Positions 22,501-33,164 of a stretch of DNA of 50,548 bases are shown here, one piece after another. Positions within the stretch are counted from its first letter, which is position 1; the number at the start of each line of letters is the position of its first letter. The DNA lies in contig JH153354.1 of NCBI GenBank assembly GCA_000226015.1, positions 31,936 through 82,483 of the forward strand, in the 5' to 3' direction. Both the position numbers and the translations under genes were made by a program. This DNA comes from Mnemiopsis leidyi (taxonomy: Eukaryota > Ctenophora > Tentaculata > Lobata > Bolinopsidae). The notes under the pieces are model-generated. The model made no database searches. It saw only the letters and a program-made list of their open reading frames with translations, and had not been told where the DNA came from.

Positions 22501-25399
22501 TTCACACTTTTGCTCGCTCTGAACATTGACCTGAACAGTGGTCGACTTAGGATGGAAGAGTTCCAGACGTTCTTCAAGGGTGGTGCTGCCCTTGATTTAA
22601 ATTCCGTTGAACCTAAGCCGAAAAAGTGGATCATGGACATGACCTGGCTTAACTTGGTTCAGTTGAGCAAATTGACAAGGTTTTCTCAGATCATGGGTCA
22701 AGTTACCAGGAACGATAAAGCATGGAAGGCTTGGTTCGACACTGATGCTCCTGAGGAAAACGACATCCCAGATTACAAGTTCAATGCTGATGAGGCATTC
22801 AGTAAGCTGCTCCTGATCAGGTCATGGTGTCCTGACCGTATCATCCCTCAGGCTAGACATTACGTCAACGCTAGCGTTGGCAAGAAGTTTACCGAGGCAG
22901 TCATTCTCAACTACCCAATCTTGTATGAGGAAAGTAATGCCAGATGTCCTCTCATTTGCTTCCTGAGTATGGGATCTGATCCTACTGAGAGCATCAAAAA
23001 TTTTGCCAAGAAAAAGAAAACTGAGTGCAGAGACATTTCTATGGGACAAGGGCAGGAGGTTCCTTCAAGGAGAATTCTTGCTCAGAGCTTCCAAGACGGT
23101 TGTTGGGTATTGCTTCAGAATTGTCATCTTGGTCTAGCCTTTATGGATGAGGTATTAGAAACCGTCCTTACGGCCGAGTCTATTAACCCCAACTTTAGGC
23201 TGTGGATGACTACCGAGCCTCATCCTAAGTTCCCCATCAACTTCTTACAGCACAGCATCAAGTTTACAAACGAGCCACCTCAGGGTATCAAAGCTGGTCT
23301 ATCGAGAACATACAACAACATAACTCAAGAGCAACTGGACATTTCAGGCACGTCGCAGTGGAAGCCAATGCTGTACGACCTCGCATTCCTCCACACAACA
23401 GTTCAAGAGAGAAGGAAGTTCGGGCCTCTCGGATGGAACATCCCCTACGAGTTTAACCAGTCTGATTTGAACGCTAGTCTTCAGTGTGTGCAGACTCATC
23501 TTGATGATATGGACCCCAAGAGGGGTGTCTCCTGGGTTTGTATTCGCTACATGATCGCGGAGGTCCAATATGGTGGACGAGTTACCGACGACTTTGATAA
23601 AATATTGCTGAACACTTATTGCCGCACATGGATGGGTGAACACATCTTCCAGAACAACTTCTGTTTCTACAAGGGCTACAAGATCCCTAACTTTGCTAAA
23701 GTAGATGAGTATCTGAACTATATCAACGACGAGCTTCCTGAGGTTGACACCCCGGAGGCGTTTGGTCTGCATCCCAATGCCGACATCACATACCAGACGA
23801 ACACAGCTAATACTGTCTTGGAGAAGATCATCAACATCCAACCCAAGGATGCCGGAGCCGGGGGAGGTGAAACTCGGGAGGAGTTAGTTTACCGGCTTTC
23901 TGAGGAGATGTTGGAGAAGGTTCCGGAGAACTTCGTCAGTCATGAAGTCAGAGCAAGGCTTATGAAGTACGGTGTATTCCAACCCATGAACATCTTCCTG
24001 CGACAAGAAATTGATCGTATTCAGAGAGTCATTACGATAGTCAAACAAACTCTCAAGGATCTAAAGCTTGCTATAGACGGTACCATCATCATGAGTGACG
24101 CTCTGAAGGATGCTTTGGACAACATATTCGATGCTCGTGTCCCCAAGAGTTGGGCTAAAGTCTCCTGGGACAGCTCTACCCTTGGTTTCTGGTTTACTGA
24201 GTTACTGGAGAGGGACTTGCAATTCAAGACTTGGATCTTTGAGGCGAGACCCAACGTTTTCTGGCTGACAGGATTCTTCAACCCGCAGGTAATTGATAAT
24301 CGAAATTTATGATATTTTGGTATTGCTTTTCAAGAGATCAAAATTTCTTCTTCGTAGTATTGCTTTTTATGCAACGATTCGCCTTTGTGCAAAAGCATTG
24401 CCATATATTCTGTTTCCTGGCTCACTAAAATTCCCTCTTAAGATTATTTTATCTCCTCGCAGGGCTTCTTAACAGCAATGAGACAGGAGATTACCCGAGC
24501 TCACAAAGGCTGGGCTCTTGACGTTGTCAAGCTGTTCAATGAGATGACTAAGATGAACAAGGAAGACGTCTCAAGGTTTTATTTTTTATTTTTCCACTCT
24601 ACCCGATAATAAACGCAGCGGTCAAGACTCAAATAATCGATTTCGTCTAGTTCTGGTCCCTCGATTTCTGTGTGTTAACTGTAGCAATGCAAATACAAGT
24701 TAGATAACCCTTCCTCCTCAGTTCTCCTCAAGACGGGGTGTACATATATGGTCTGTCCCTTGACGGTGCTGGATGGGACAAGAGAGGAATGAGGCTCATT
24801 GAACCATCGCCCAAGGTTCTTTTCACTCCTCTCCCCGTCGTTCACATGTTCGCTCTTAACGAATTGAGCAAAGAGCAGAAATCCCAAAGAGTGAGTTGAA
24901 TTTTGTCACTGAATTTATCAAACTTGAATTTTGTTAAATAAAAGATTAAATGATAAGATTAAATAGTAAAAGATTGTATTTCAGAACTTTCAAATTTGAT
25001 CAGCATATTACATACATCAAAATTTACAACAGACACATTTTATTTAAAAAATAATTTAATCAAAAATTCCGACAAACATTCCAACAAACATTACAACAAG
25101 TATTCCACCAAGCATTCCAACGAACATAGCAACAAACATTCCAACAAACATTCCAACAAAAATTCCAACAAACATTACAACAAGTATTCCACCAAACATT
25201 CCACCAAACATTCCACCAAACATTCCAACAAACATTTCAGTAAACATAACAATCTTCCCTCCAGGTCTACGAATGTCCGGTTTACAAGAAACCCCAGCGT
25301 ACAGATCTGACATACATCACGAACATTCGTCTGAAAACAAACCAATCTCCTGACTACTGGACGCTCAGAGGCGCTGCTCTTCTTTGTGACATCAAATAA
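7398..25399 (+). CDS. DNAH8: Axonemal dynein heavy chain, DNAH8/DNAH5 type (whole gene)
   Basis: This is a complete outer-arm axonemal dynein heavy chain, the force-producing AAA+ ATPase of cilia and flagella. The coding exons are 7398-7547, 8335-8418, 8919-9011, 9372-9578, 9855-10069, 10261-10331, 10481-10646, 10748-11060, 11210-11689, 11947-12047, 12189-12417, 12817-12984, 13243-24288, 24463-24575, 24722-24890 and 25265-25399. All are flanked by AG/GT, keep phase, and sum to 13,740 nt, or 4579 residues plus stop, which is a normal length for the family. Sequence fits the DNAH5/DNAH8 (Chlamydomonas gamma) class. The ends CDIK and KVLFTPLPV, and EVHNI in AAA2, look closer to DNAH8 than DNAH5. 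The start at ATG 7398 has an in-frame TGA at 7380. A longer N-terminus from 4520 is possible. X-boxes around the 5' end suggest RFX control. Confidence 0.95.
8016..8029. promoter_or_regulatory. RFX X-box motif 5
   Basis: GTTGTCATGGCAAC fits the X-box pattern. It lies in the first intron after the MSAKKDK exon, 306 bp before the next coding exon. Confidence 0.5.
8335..12984 (+). CDS. DNAH8: DNAH8 tail exons 2-12 (DHC N-terminal region 1)
   Basis: Eleven exons (84, 93, 207, 215, 71, 166, 313, 480, 101, 229 and 168 bp) encode residues 51-759, the tail that binds the partner heavy chain, intermediate chains and light chains in the outer arm. Family landmarks include DARHRWFF (exon 3), [17 protein letters not shown] (exon 8), [18 protein letters not shown] (exon 8 end), [15 protein letters not shown] (exon 9), RIAWARQLY (exon 11) and [15 protein letters not shown] (exon 12). 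Donors are mostly GTAAGT, GTGAGT or GTAGGT; exons 8, 10 and 12 have weaker GTTT or GTTA donors. The 3' end of exon 3's upstream intron (CCCATCAG at 8911-8918) has a weak pyrimidine tract. Introns are 71 to 500 bp and hold no second gene. Confidence 0.9.
9645..9706 (+). repeat. Short direct duplication in DNAH8 intron 4
   Basis: The phrase AGTTTAATTTACTTT occurs twice, each after a GGTCT word, within about 60 bp. It has no coding role. Confidence 0.5.
12510..12706 (+). repeat. Tandem repeat, about 23-bp unit, in DNAH8 intron 11
   Basis: About eight to nine degenerate copies of AGTTCCTAGTTTTAAATAAA plus TAA stand in a row. They fill half of the intron between exons 11 and 12 and stop about 110 bp before the acceptor at 12816. 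Each unit contains AATAAA, so the intron holds a row of potential polyadenylation hexamers. Confidence 0.85.
13243..24288 (+). CDS. DNAH8: DNAH8 giant exon 13: linker, AAA1-6 ring, stalk
   Basis: One exon of 11,046 bp encodes residues 760-4441: the rest of the tail, the linker, and almost the whole motor. P-loops lie at AAA1 (GPAGTGKT, residues 1935-1942), AAA2 (GPSGAGKT, 2217-2224), AAA3 (GESGTAKT, 2542-2549) and AAA4 (GVGGSGKQ, 2906-2913). Walker B-type motifs are CFDEFNR in AAA1, [11 protein letters not shown] in AAA2 and VFIDDVNMP in AAA3. All key lysines are present, so the motor looks active. The stalk coiled coil starts near residue 3145, the microtubule-binding domain runs from [11 protein letters not shown] (near 3265) to about 3390, and the returning coil follows. 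AAA5, AAA6 and the C-terminal domain follow, including GWNIPYEFN and [12 protein letters not shown]. It opens at a CTCTCTTTCAG acceptor and closes at a GTAATT donor in phase 0. GC content is visibly higher than in the flanks. Confidence 0.97.
24463..25399 (+). CDS. DNAH8: DNAH8 terminal exons 14-16
   Basis: The last three exons (24463-24575, 24722-24890, 25265-25399) encode residues 4441-4579 of the dynein C-terminal domain. Landmarks are [20 protein letters not shown], then [18 protein letters not shown], then [16 protein letters not shown], and the end [11 protein letters not shown]. The family ends at almost exactly this residue, so the stop at 25397-25399 is authentic. Phases are 0, 2 and 0. 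The intron before the last exon is filled by a 12-bp minisatellite that ends about 25 bp before the acceptor at 25263-25264. Confidence 0.93.
25062..25239 (+). repeat. 12-bp minisatellite in the last DNAH8 intron
   Basis: About fifteen copies of ACAAACATTCCA with small variants (ACAACAAGTATTCC, CCAAGCATTCC). Because the unit is a multiple of three, both strands stay open and give false reading frames rich in Asn-Lys-His (plus) or Gly-Met-Phe (minus). The array ends just before the 3' splice site. Confidence 0.9.
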
Positions 25400-26690
25400 T
25401 TTACTCGCCCAACTGTTTTCAGTGGTCTCACTGTCCCATTTTGGTCTGGAGAGTTTCGAAGTACTTGATGTTTTCTGTCTTTAGTTTTAACAGTTTAAGA
25501 AAAACAACCTAACTTGGCCCATGATATTGAAATAAAAAAATGGCTTATGGCTTATAGCCTTATGAATTTATTGATCGGAAAAGGCCTGTATAATTTTCAT
25601 TGCTGTGTTAATCATGTAAGCATATAAGTATGAATTATGTATTTGTAAAAGCAGCAAGAAATTTTTATTTTGTGATAAAAGTCAGTATGATTGGATAAGC
25701 AGAATTCTTGATTTGTATTAAAGATTTATCCGGTTATTTTTTGTTAGATTTTTTGTAAGGATCAAGTTTATAAGTCAAGTTTTCTGGAAATGTGAAAAAG
25801 CTCAATTTACTCTAGAAATTTGATTTGTCTGAAAAGTCAGTAGAGAACCGAAAAATGTGAAAATTAATTTATGTTAATTTCATTTAGTGTCTTATACACA
25901 GACCTTTAGATAGATGCATTATTTAATTTTATGAAGTTGCATTTGCTTTGTACATTATACTGTAGTTATACTTTTAGGAGGAAATTTTATACATTATTAA
26001 GTGATAGACGAAGCACAGGCCCCGTTTCAGATGCATTACCCAACCAATTCTTTACACATTATTTTAAACATTTATACTGATTATCTTTTGACTCGCCCGT
26101 TCTAAAAAAAGTATGGAGCGGGCGAGAATTTGCTGTAAAAGTTAAGTAAACAATCTTCTTTTCACGAATCTTCTGTAAAATTTGTGTTTCAACCAGAATA
26201 CTGAACTTTGATTTAAATTTTAAACTGCACACCAAAAGTATCAAATATATAAATAGGATATTCGGACCAGAAGACTTAGACAGTTGCAGTATAAAACTAA
26301 AAGACACTTTTTAGTAAATAAGTGTAATCCTCCCTTTCCCGTTAAGCTAACTTCTCCTTTTTGAATTTAAAGCAGGGGTTGTAGTACTACTACTAGGTAG
26401 GATACCCTTTCCATATGTGAAACTAATTGAACTTGTAAAGTCTCCTGAAATTGAACACAATTAAGCATGATCTGAGCCACCTCATTGCTCCTTAATTGGT
26501 TGAACCGCCGCGCCGTTGAATATTTGAATAATTATCATGTCATAATTACTCGTGATTCAAAAATTGTTAAACATAGAATTAGAAAACGTAGAAATATTTT
26601 ATCAATCAAAATGGGTTCTAAATTTACTTTTAGATTAGAGAAACGATATCGTGTACCATATTCATAAGAGCGAAAGCAAGGAGGATGATA
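25400..26690 (+). other. DNAH8 3' UTR and AT-rich spacer
   Basis: Two polyadenylation hexamers are visible in the early part: AATAAA at 25530-25535, about 130 bp after the stop codon, is the best candidate for the dynein mRNA end. The remainder is AT-rich with no supported exon. Confidence 0.55.
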
Positions 26691-26694
26691 TTAA

Positions 26695-26853
26695 TAGCAG
26701 TGACAGCAGTAGCAGTAGCCGTAGCAGTAGCAGTGACAGGAGAAGCAGTAGCAGTAGCACTATAGCAGTAGCACTTTAGCAGTAGCACTATAGCAGTAGC
26801 ACTTTAGCAGTAGCACTATAGCAGTAGCACTTTAGCGGTAGCACTATAGCAGT
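26695..26853 (+). repeat. AGCAGT-rich tandem repeat, 28-bp higher-order unit
   Basis: It begins as AGCAGTAGC triplet-like repeats and settles into alternating 14-bp halves AGCAGTAGCACTAT and AGCAGTAGCACTTT. No long open frame suggests coding. Confidence 0.85.
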
Positions 26854-27203
26854 CTGCAGAAGCATATGGTAGCAGGAGTACAGTACTTCTAGTTCTACCA
26901 CTAGTGCATTGTAATAATATTACTAGACTTTTTATAATGATAATATTTATTTATATTAGTATTACTATTACTAATAAAGTGATATGCGGGATACAGGAAA
27001 CGCTGTAACTTGATGCATAGTCATAGTCGCCTTCCTGATCTCTCCAATCAAATCACAAATGCACTTATTAGTTAAGGATGATGCTTAAATTCTGCAATAA
27101 TCAAGAGACAGGACCTGGTGACATGAAATCGCTGATCAGTTTTACGCGGCACAGCTGTAACTGTGAATTAATGTGATATAAAACCTTCTCTATGTATTGA
27201 TAA

Positions 27204-27639
27204 GGGGTCGTTCACATATGACGTCAGCAAATTTTCGGTAATTTTTACCCCCTCCCCCCCTTCCGTCATCATTCATCATCATGACAAAACCCCCCTAAAT
27301 GTCAGAGGTAAATTAACATAATGACATCATCACAGTCGGAANAACCCCCCCCCCACTTCATGTCAAAAAACTTGATTTTTCGTCTTTTAATTTGCAGTCA
27401 TTTTTGAAATTTTTATACTATGTCAGTGAATACACAGTGTTTCACCAGATTTCTGAATCAGTATGTTTTGNTAGATAACTTTCCTTCTGATTTGGTAAAA
27501 TCTGATAAAAATTTTCAAAAGAAATNNNNNNNNNNATGACATCATCATTGGCCGAACCCCCTCCCCCCCTCGTCATCAGTCATCATCATTTGGAAACCCC
27601 CTCCCCCCTAGGTGATGACGTCATATGTGAAACGACCCC
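27204..27639 (+). mobile_element. Harbinger-like MITE, complete ends
   Basis: Terminal inverted repeats begin GGGGTCGTT and continue with CACATATGACGTCA; the right copy has one extra T. TAA stands on both sides (27201-27203 and 27640-27642), a TWA-type 3-bp target duplication as in PIF/Harbinger elements. The body has no transposase, repeated C/G runs and TGATGATGAC-like words. It contains assembly ambiguities: N at 27342, N at 27471, and ten N at 27526-27535, so its true length is uncertain. A second copy in opposite orientation occupies the window start. Confidence 0.8.
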
Positions 27640-27642
27640 TAA

Positions 27643-29929
27643 ACAACTTATTGATATAATCATAATATTATTAATCTACTCGATTCAAAGTTGATAAAAG
27701 TTTTCTGCAGAAACGTTTTTTATGAAATCGCTATTCGGCTACCGATACACTGCTTTCCCACAAAGGGCAGACAATCAAATTAAAGAGAGCTAACATAGCC
27801 TAGTAGAGCTGGGTGGAAGGCCCATGATGGTGTAATCCAATATCGTATTCTTACACAGCGCCACTCTTTGATCTTCCTGCTCCGAATCGTGGGCCCTTTT
27901 GCTCTTACGGCCTTTTATCCCGTTAATCTACCGTTGCTGTTAACATTCCGGAGTCTAGGTGAAAGGCGGGGTAATGGTGCTTCTTTGCTATATATTCTTG
28001 TCGTGAAGAGAAACTTGTTTTTCATACGTAATGCTCAAAATTTCCCGTATACCGCGTCATAATTTCTCAGTAACTTTCTTGCCTGCTTGCAGCTGCCGTG
28101 GCCCGTGCTATAAAATTAACTTTGATCAAGCCGTATTTCTATACCCTATAAACTTTTCGGTAAAAGCGTCATACAGTTTATTGAGTGTGGCAATTTGCGC
28201 TATTTGTTCCAATGGATCTATTCAGCGGAACATCCATTTGTTCCAATGAATGGATCCATTCAGCGGAACGTCCATTTGTTCCAATGAATGGATCTATATA
28301 CCATTCATGCTGTATAAATGAGACGTTCTGATTTTTATTCTCATTCTAATTCTAACTCTATAATTATAAACTCTACATGCTGAATAAGAATTTTAATGGT
28401 CTTAAAAGCTTTCTACCGATTAGGACATCCGAAATGATACTTGCAAACATTTTTTCGTTGTTGTGTATAAATATGTCGTTCATGAATTTGTCGGACACGT
28501 CTGACAACGAACGTGAAGTGGACATGAATTATGCATTGTGCAGAAAACAAGTCGGTGTTATGATAGGTCTATACTCAATATGGGATTAGAGGATTTGATA
28601 GCAGTGATTTCCGTTAACCGTTTTACTTTTAACATTAAAGTAAACATATAATAGTCCCCAAATACAAAACTTGCTTTGATTCAATGATTTATATATTCTT
28701 TGCAATCGTTTCCGGTGAAAGTGTCATCATCCAAAGATTTTCTTGGACGATTGAATGCGGCCGACATATAGGGTGTTGTTCTGTGTTCGTCCAATGAAGA
28801 TCAGGAATTGTGCATTCTGCTTATAGCAGTACTCAGACTTTTGTCACATTTCTTTCGTAACAATTCCGACTGCAAGCTCGCTTGAAGAGACAGTAAATTA
28901 AAATATAATCAATATTACTTCCGATAAAGAAAAAACTTGCGCTCACAATTCGAGATCAGAATTCAGACACGAAAATTATCGTCTACAATTGCAGAACAGG
29001 CCTAGGGTATTTTTGAAAATTTTTGACATACAATCTATGCGAAGTCTGATGAATCTCTGCGTAGTCTGCCCTCATGATTTTGAATCTGTGCCATGTTTCC
29101 TGGTATTAGATTTAGTGATGATTGTAAAGTAGTTTTGATTATATTCATGCTAGGTGGTAATGGTATTATATAATTACGGTAAATTTTCAACCTTGCATAA
29201 ATGGGGAATACCAGTATTATTATAGAGACTTCTGACTTAGTGAGATTTATAAAACCAAACGATAAACATGAGACGCATTTCTCGTTAACACCAAAATCCA
29301 ATGCGGATTTTTAAAAACTACCAAGCCAGGTTGGACGAATAAATAGATTTATATCTATTTATTCGGCATGGTTTATTGCTCACTGCTAACGTGATATTTC
29401 ACGCAATTTTTCTCGATGGCACAATCCCAGGAGTCATTATTGGAAAAGGTCAAGCGTAAGACCACATTAGACCAGTGCATCTCTTATCTGGTTATGTGTC
29501 TCCCCCTCACACCGCGTAAGAAGAACATTTTGGATCGTTTTCAGACCATTAATGCTTCACTTTGAGACCACTTATGCTACCACTGAACGGCCGGCCCTGA
29601 ACGTCAATTTTCATTCTTAGTAATAGTAGGAAATATGCCAGCTTTGTCTGACTGACATAATGGTATTACTATCGTCTAAACAACGTAAAAAATTACATCC
29701 TGGACAGGTAATAAAGTCCTGCTGAGGAGACATTCAGTAAACATATCCAGTAAAAAAACTGGAGTACTCTAAATCTAATCAAAATCGATATTATATGAAA
29801 ACATGTTTCTCCATTTGGCTCGATATCATATGCAAGTGCAACAGTTTTGAGATTACTTAAACCATCAATCGAGTTTAAGTCGGAAAATTTCAAATCAGCC
29901 TGAATGGACGAAAATAGGTTTGTGCGAGG
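27643..29929. other. Gene-free spacer
   Basis: No supported exon. The short open frames here lack start context, splice partners or recognisable motifs. It holds one small tandem repeat (28202-28296) and a 12-bp-arm hairpin at 29337-29364 (GAATAAATAGAT and its reverse complement). Confidence 0.45.
28202..28296 (+). repeat. Tandem repeat, 38-bp unit, 2.5 copies
   Basis: The unit begins ATTTGTTCCAATGAATGGAT and continues with CCATTCAGCGGAACGTCC. The first copy carries a 4-bp deletion (GAAT) and the last is partial. Each unit contains the near-palindrome CCAATGAATGGATCCATT. Confidence 0.85.
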
Positions 29930-31800
29930 TCTTCCTCGTCTCCCACGAAGACTGTTGGAGCTGTCTATACGGCATATCGAAGTGCCAGGGATGGGGCACA
30001 GTTATTGTCCATTCTGAGAATGTGGCCGAGAAGAGTCCATCGTGCTTTTCTGACGCGTTCTGTTATAGGTATGGTGTCACATCTGCGGTAAAGTTCTAAA
30101 GTTCTTTGTTCTTAATGACACCAGGCGAGCATATGTTGCAATTGTTGCAAATTTGACTGAGGTGCTTACGATGAAAAGTGTTCAGCTTTTCCATAACACA
30201 CTGGTGGCACGGATCGAGCTGCTGCAGTTGTACTTGTAAAGTAGCACAGACAGCACCTGAGCTTCGTAAACAACTATAGCTTGCGCTTAAAAGGTATTTA
30301 TTTAGTATCTCTAAGCCAGATTTTGCAGTATGTTTGGAAGGCAGACTGGGCAAGTGCTATCTGCCGCGCAATGTCTGCTGTTGAGCAAAGGAGGGATCCA
30401 AGGCTTTTACAAAATCGCCAAGGTTCATTACCTAATACCTAATAGACACCGTAAGAATCAGTTTCTCCTTTTTTGGCAACATAGAAATGCACAAACTCGG
30501 TTTTCTCCTCATTGATATGCAGGTTCCATTCCCGGAAGACATCCTTACATACTGACAAAAGCTCCTCTAGGGGCTCATGATGCTCGTCTAGAAAGTCAGC
30601 ATCATCAGAGTTCTCCCACTCAAAAGGTAACCCAGTGTCAGAGATGGGCGCGTTTGGTCGCTTTGGGACTACAGCTCTGATGTTGTTAAGAGCCCCTGCA
30701 AGGTTCAGGGTGAACAAAGCTCCTGATAGACTATCGCCTTGAAATGAGCCGTTATGTGCTGGTTAAATCCTGAGATGTTTCAGCTAGTTTACTTGAAACC
30801 TGACTTTGATGTTGGCCAACAGCAACCTAACAAGGCGCATATCATCCTCAGAGCAACCAGCATCATTAAGGAGGTTCCAGATGGTACTACGTTTGATTGT
30901 GTCGAAAGCACTTGATATGTCTATGCCCATCTTGTGGAACTCGAACTGCTTTCTAAGTACAACAGAGATAAGCATTCTCTGGCTCCACACGATGTCTGCA
31001 CAGCTCCTATCATTCTTATACCCACACTGCCATGGACCAGTATACTTATAGTTGTTGATCTGGTCTTGTGTGCGGTTTAAAGCTATGATTTCCGAACACC
31101 GTTCAAAAGGTTAAAGGGCCTAAGGTTTTTAGGGCGTCCTTTTGGCTTTTGCAATGGTGCAAGTATGCTTTCGCCAATAGCTGTATGTAGGTATTTGTTT
31201 CAAAACACTGATTAATGGTGAAAGCAAAGTTGGCCGCAAAGGACTCCCCAGCATATTTCAGCAACTCATTGGGTATGTTGTCCGGTCCACATGCTCGGTT
31301 TTTCTTGAGCTTATGGAGTGCTGAGAGAACCTCAAGCTGCTCATGGTTATTGGAATGTTTAACGGCCTAGGAGATCCGTCAAAAGGGTCCAGGGGAGGCT
31401 CATTACCAGTAAACTGCAGCTCAAAGTAATCCCTGATTGCCTCGCCCTATCAGAGTCGCATGCAATAACATGACCATCAGTGTTATGGACAACAATGGGT
31501 TCAAGGAGTTTGCTGTTGGTAAGAGTTCGAACAGCTTCAAATATCCTTCGTGACTCATCGGTGTTGGCAATTGTTCTAGTTAGAGTTAGACTATCAGCTG
31601 CTTCTGCTTTGAGGCATTTTAACCGAGCTTGAATGGACTTCTGTGTTTTATTAATTATAGGATCCTGATACTACTGCGGTCATCACTCTTGCTGCAACTA
31701 TCGAATGTCAGCGTAGCATCTTTCCCCTTTTTAACGAGGTATGTAATGATCTAGTGCCCTCGAACTGGAAGAGCATTTTGTGTTCCGACAACATCTTTGG
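29930..31800 (-). mobile_element. Non-LTR retrotransposon (LINE) remnant, reverse transcriptase
   Basis: Read on the minus strand, pieces of a LINE ORF2 follow each other in the right order but in changing frames. There is a linker region (LKCLKAEAADSLTLTRTIAN near 31580), LRPFNLLN (near 31120), QCGYKNDRSCADIVW (near 31020), the RT domain A-like motif GIDISSAFDTIKR (near 30930), SFQGDSLSG (near 30745), and the catalytic region now NSDDADF instead of a Y/F-x-DD box (near 30610). Then come WNLHINEEKTEFVHF (near 30510) and the C-terminal LLGHILRMD (near 30020). Several stops and frameshifts break it, and the Y before DD is lost, so it is dead. Endonuclease and both ends are not recognisable. I do not assign a clade. 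Confidence 0.8.
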
Positions 31801-32960
31801 CTGTTTGCTTTACATATAGTCAAGCAGTTTACGGAGGCTACTTTGTGGCTGTGATGCTGCTGAATGATCCAGATTATTGATCTTACCGCTCGGGGCCGTC
31901 TGTTATGCTTGCGGTGGTATAATGGTATATGAATATCTTTTATACATTATCCCGGCAATAGAAAGCTCAATTACCATGTCTTAAGGGAAACATATTATAG
32001 TACGTGACGGCCAAATTGACTTATTATATAGATAATCTCGTAATGTTACCATTCGGCAAGAAATCACATCTACGTGAAGGACGAATATCGTTAAGGACTA
32101 TGATCGTTGGATGAAGCGATCAGGAATCCCGCCATGATTCTCCGTATTAACGATTCTTATAAGAGGTATAAGTATTGAAACTTAATTTGTATCTTAGGCC
32201 GTAGTACCTTACCTTTGTGATTATTGACTTAACGAATATCCAAGTCTGAAGTCGGCCTGCATTGTTCAGTTAATCGCTTTGTATATACGATATCTCTTGA
32301 TCGCACAACGTTTTGTAAACAGTAATTATATAAAGTGAAAAGTACAACTCTTTATTATTGTCAAATCATGATAACTGAAATTTCGTACTATTATTTGATA
32401 AATTCCTCGCAATCTCGATGTCTAAAATTTGTCGTTTATGAATGGAGCTTTGATCGCACAAGTCCATGATGCGCAAGCTTCACTTTACCATCACTGCCCG
32501 AAGAAAATTTTGAAGCGATTCAGTATATATGGCCTAATTTATTTCTGCTAGAAAAACGGCATGTCAATGATTATTATAGCTGTGCTTGTGACCATGAACC
32601 GATATCACAATTTAAAATCACGCTTGTTGTATTTTATCGTTGCATTAAACTCTTTATGATGACTTGCGCGAATTTTGTCAATATAACTTGATCGTTTTAT
32701 CCAAAAGTTTATATCTCTTGCTTGCATTATTGTTAAATTCGTTTCTGCTGAATCGCACTAGTATTTTCGGAGAATTGGAGTGTCCTTCAGTACAGCAGTA
32801 TAGATGAAGCTGAGCCGTTACATAAGCTGGCAGGCATTGCGAGCACTTTAAACAACCAATTCTTTGCAGAAATTTTGAAAGTGGATACGAGCAGTTTAAA
32901 TCCACACCACTTCCCAAATACCTTTACCCTCAACAATTGATTACCTCATTTCTCGGCAAA

Positions 32961-33164
32961 CTAACATGAAAAATCCTTATCTTTGTGAAAACGCAATTTA
33001 GTGAGTTGAACTTGAAGTTGAATAATATCGTTTTGAAATTGTTTAGCAGCTGAAATGTCACTCTGAGGTGATAAGACAGGGCCCACAATGTTCTGACGAT
33101 TCACAAGTGACCCAGCAGAGATTGGTTCATTCACGATAATTACGCAATCCTGATTTTTCCCCAT
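32961..33164 (-). CDS. Small hypothetical ORF, 67 aa
   Basis: The frame starts MGKNQDCVIIVNEPISAG and ends KDKDFSC. Composition is protein-like and mixed, with a predicted helical Gln/Leu-rich second half (QFQNDIIQLQVQLTKL). On the same strand TATATAAA lies at 33185-33192, only 21 bp before the ATG, which is too close for a normal leader unless the transcript starts inside the ORF or a longer upstream exon exists. I recognise no domain. It may be a chance frame. Confidence 0.2.
   Translation of the reverse strand: MGKNQDCVIIVNEPISAGSLVNRQNIVGPVLSPQSDISAAKQFQNDIIQLQVQLTKLRFHKDKDFSC

Noticed and set aside
24996-25310. Plus-strand frame rich in Asn-Lys-His and its minus-strand Gly-Met-Phe partner
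   Set aside because: Both are produced by a 12-bp tandem repeat in an intron; the unit length keeps all frames open.
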